Shown: positions 62,267-64,000 of the stretch, piece by piece
How the letters are laid out: every line of letters begins with the position of its first letter
How positions within the stretch are numbered: the first letter of the stretch is position 1
DNA from: Mycobacterium sp. E1214
Lineage (GTDB): Bacteria > Actinomycetota > Actinomycetes > Mycobacteriales > Mycobacteriaceae
Assembly: GCF_001666755.1 (NCBI RefSeq)
Contig: NZ_LZJC01000082.1
Location: 62,001-126,000, forward strand
Length of the DNA: 64,000 bases
Direction: 5' to 3'
Program-made: the position numbers and the translations under genes
Notes under the pieces: model-generated
Databases searched by the model: none
The model's input: only the letters and a program-made list of their open reading frames with translations
Told to the model about the DNA's origin: nothing

Positions 62267-62431
62267 TGGACAGTTGTCGTTAGGCTGGGCGAGCAACCCT
62301 TCCGGCCGGCGACAGCGGGACTCCCGAGCAATCGGCGCAGGCCCGCGCCCCAAGACCCACCACGCGCACTGCGGTCGGTGCGCGCGCGAGCGCGACCGAG
62401 CGGCGCAGACACAGAGAAGGCAGGAGCAGCA

Positions 62432-62743
62432 ATGGCGACCTACGCAATCGTCAAGACGGGCGGCAAGCAGTACAAGGTCGCCGTCGGAGACGTGGTCAAG
62501 GTCGAGAAGCTCGACTCCGAGCCGGGCTCGAACGTATCGCTGCCCGTCGCCCTGGTCGTCGACGGCGCCAACGTCACCAGCGACGCCGCCGCGCTGGCGA
62601 AGGTCGCGGTCACCGGCGAGGTGCTCGAGCACACCAAGGGCCCCAAGATCCGCATCCACAAGTTCCGGAACAAGACCGGCTACCACAAGCGTCAGGGTCA
62701 CCGTCAGCCGCTGACGGTCCTGAAGGTCACCGGCATCGCGTGA
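62432..62743 (+). CDS. rplU: 50S ribosomal protein L21
   Basis: A 103-residue ribosomal protein. The N-terminus [19 protein letters not shown] and the C-terminal signature [21 protein letters not shown] are those of bacterial L21. ATG 62432 has AGGAG 6 bases upstream. It forms the conserved rplU-rpmA-obgE group. Confidence 0.98.
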   Translation: MATYAIVKTGGKQYKVAVGDVVKVEKLDSEPGSNVSLPVALVVDGANVTSDAAALAKVAVTGEVLEHTKGPKIRIHKFRNKTGYHKRQGHRQPLTVLKVTGIA

Positions 62744-62790
62744 TGAGCCGTCAGGCTTCCAACAGACACCACTGAGCGGAGAGCACAGAT

Positions 62791-63045
62791 ATGGCACACA
62801 AAAAGGGCGCATCCAGCTCGCGCAACGGTCGCGACTCCGCCGCGCAACGGCTGGGCGTGAAGCGATTCGGCGGTCAGATCGTTAAGGCGGGCGAGATCAT
62901 CGTCCGGCAGCGCGGCACCAAGTTCCATCCGGGCCTCAACGTCGGCCGCGGGGGCGACGACACGCTGTTCGCCAAGGCGGCCGGCGCCGTCGAGTTCGGT
63001 ATCAAGCGCGGACGCAAGACCGTCAACATCACGCCCCAGGTCTGA
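62791..63045 (+). CDS. rpmA: 50S ribosomal protein L27
   Basis: An 84-residue ribosomal protein whose N-terminal tail reaches the peptidyl-transferase centre. The sequence [20 protein letters not shown] and the following [20 protein letters not shown] are diagnostic. It starts 47 bases after rplU, with GAGCGGAGAG upstream. No cleavable N-terminal extension is present, unlike some Firmicutes. Confidence 0.98.
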   Translation: MAHKKGASSSRNGRDSAAQRLGVKRFGGQIVKAGEIIVRQRGTKFHPGLNVGRGGDDTLFAKAAGAVEFGIKRGRKTVNITPQV

Positions 63046-63118
63046 ACTTCGCGAGCGTGACGCTGCGGCGGCTTCGCGAGTTCCGCCCCGGCGTTTCATT
63101 CACGAGGATGGGTAACCG

Positions 63119-64000
63119 ATGGCCCGCTTTGTCGATCGCGTCGTCATCCACGCGCGCGCGGGATCCGGTGGCAACGGCTGCGCGTCGGTGCACCGCGAGA
63201 AATTCAAGCCGCTAGGCGGCCCCGACGGCGGCAACGGCGGCCGCGGCGGCAGCATCGTGTTCGTCGTCGACCCGCAGGTGCACACGCTGCTGGACTTCCA
63301 CTTCCATCCCCATGTCGCCGCGCCGTCGGGCAAGCAGGGCATGGGCAACAACCGTGACGGCGCCGCCGGCGCCGACCTGGAAGTGAAGGTGCCCGACGGC
63401 ACCGTCGTGCTCGACGATGGCGGCCGGCTGCTGGCCGACCTGGTGGGCGCCGGCACCCGTTTCGAGGCCGCCGCCGGCGGTCGCGGCGGCCTGGGCAACG
63501 CGGCGCTGGCATCGCGCGCCCGCAAGGCCCCCGGCTTCGCGCTGTTGGGCGAGCCGGGTGAGGCCCGCGATTTGACTCTCGAGCTCAAGACGGTCGCCGA
63601 CGTCGGGCTCGTCGGATTCCCGTCCGCCGGCAAATCCTCGCTGGTGTCCACGATCTCGGCCGCCAAGCCCAAGATCGCCGACTACCCATTCACCACACTG
63701 GCCCCCAACCTCGGCGTGGTGTCGGCCGGGGAGCGGACCTTCACGGTGGCCGACGTGCCGGGGCTCATCCCGGGCGCGTCCCAGGGCCGCGGCCTCGGCC
63801 TCGACTTTCTCCGGCACATCGAACGGTGTGCCGTGCTGGTGCACGTCGTCGACTGCGCCACCGCGGAGCCCGGCCGCGACCCGATCTCCGACATCGACGC
63901 GTTGGAGGCCGAGCTCGCCGCCTACACGCCCACCCTGCAGGGCGACGCGGCGCTAGAGGATCTCGCCGAGCGGCCGCGCGCGGTGGTGCTCAACAAGATC
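63119..64000 (+). CDS. obgE: GTPase ObgE/CgtA, 5' part
   Basis: The first 294 codons of the Obg GTPase, running off the right edge. Residues 1-158 are the glycine-rich Obg fold ([43 protein letters not shown]). The G domain begins with [10 protein letters not shown] (G1), then switch [12 protein letters not shown], and [16 protein letters not shown] (G3). Obg monitors 50S assembly and the stringent response. ATG 63119 follows GAGGAT, 73 bases after rpmA. The C-terminal OCT domain is outside the window. Confidence 0.96.
   Translation, partial: MARFVDRVVIHARAGSGGNGCASVHREKFKPLGGPDGGNGGRGGSIVFVVDPQVHTLLDFHFHPHVAAPSGKQGMGNNRDGAAGADLEVKVPDGTVVLDDGGRLLADLVGAGTRFEAAAGGRGGLGNAALASRARKAPGFALLGEPGEARDLTLELKTVADVGLVGFPSAGKSSLVSTISAAKPKIADYPFTTLAPNLGVVSAGERTFTVADVPGLIPGASQGRGLGLDFLRHIERCAVLVHVVDCATAEPGRDPISDIDALEAELAAYTPTLQGDAALEDLAERPRAVVLNKI

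Overview
The window is about 70% G+C, uses many GTG/TTG starts and ATGA/GTGA gene junctions, and carries GlbO, RpfE, the ClpP1-ClpP2 pair, KorA/KorB, a very large NAD-glutamate dehydrogenase and the cytochrome oxidase subunit CtaJ. That combination points to a Mycobacterium. From position 11 kb to the end the gene order follows, inverted, the M. tuberculosis segment Rv2485c to Rv2440c as I remember it (lipQ to obg). It lacks the Rv2459/mmuM pair and dctA found there, so a non-tuberculous slow grower is likely. I cannot name the species.

Region 1 (1-11 kb) is accessory relative to that backbone. A minus-strand block encodes a GlxA/FtrA-type regulator, an MBL-fold hydrolase, a zinc alcohol dehydrogenase, malic enzyme and a truncated VOC protein. 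Next to it are a DJ-1/PfpI protein, an NTF2-like protein, and a two-gene operon of a heme aldoxime dehydratase and a nitrilase, which together would convert aldoxime to nitrile to acid. A TRIC-type channel, a frameshifted M20 amidohydrolase and tRNA-Arg(TCT) follow.

Region 2 (11-20 kb) is a glycerolipid operon: LipQ-like esterase, WS/DGAT acyltransferase, a HAD-PlsC fusion, PlsB2, then a CopD-CtaG membrane protein. Region 3 (20-29 kb) has a second SSB, EttA, glutamate dehydrogenase, a hotdog thioesterase and an unknown protein. Region 4 (29-41 kb) has a FAD oxidoreductase-aglA-glbO operon, an HNH nuclease, ctaJ, a DUF5130 protein, two tandem secreted C39-like proteins, pepN, a mycothiol-dependent reductase, rpiB, a Nei-type glycosylase, a Pro-rich secreted protein, lipP and tRNA-Gly. 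Region 5 (41-51 kb) has tRNA-Pro, the proteostasis set tig-clpP1-clpP2-clpX, an MFS transporter, korAB and mobA. Region 6 (51-64 kb) has an 856-base non-coding stretch leading into rpfE, a trans-acting enoyl reductase, valS-folC-DUF4233-ndk, rne, rplU-rpmA and the 5' part of obgE.

The best candidate for something undescribed is the non-coding stretch before rpfE. It holds a CRP-like palindrome and a chain of hairpins ending in a terminator-like hairpin 34 bases before the start codon, which suggests a regulatory leader RNA. Other points worth checking are the aldoxime-nitrile cluster, an 11-codon leader peptide coupled to the WS/DGAT gene, a tandem C39-like duplicate with no canonical start at its signal peptide, a 20-base-pitch direct repeat before clpX, and a frameshift lying exactly in a perfect hairpin.
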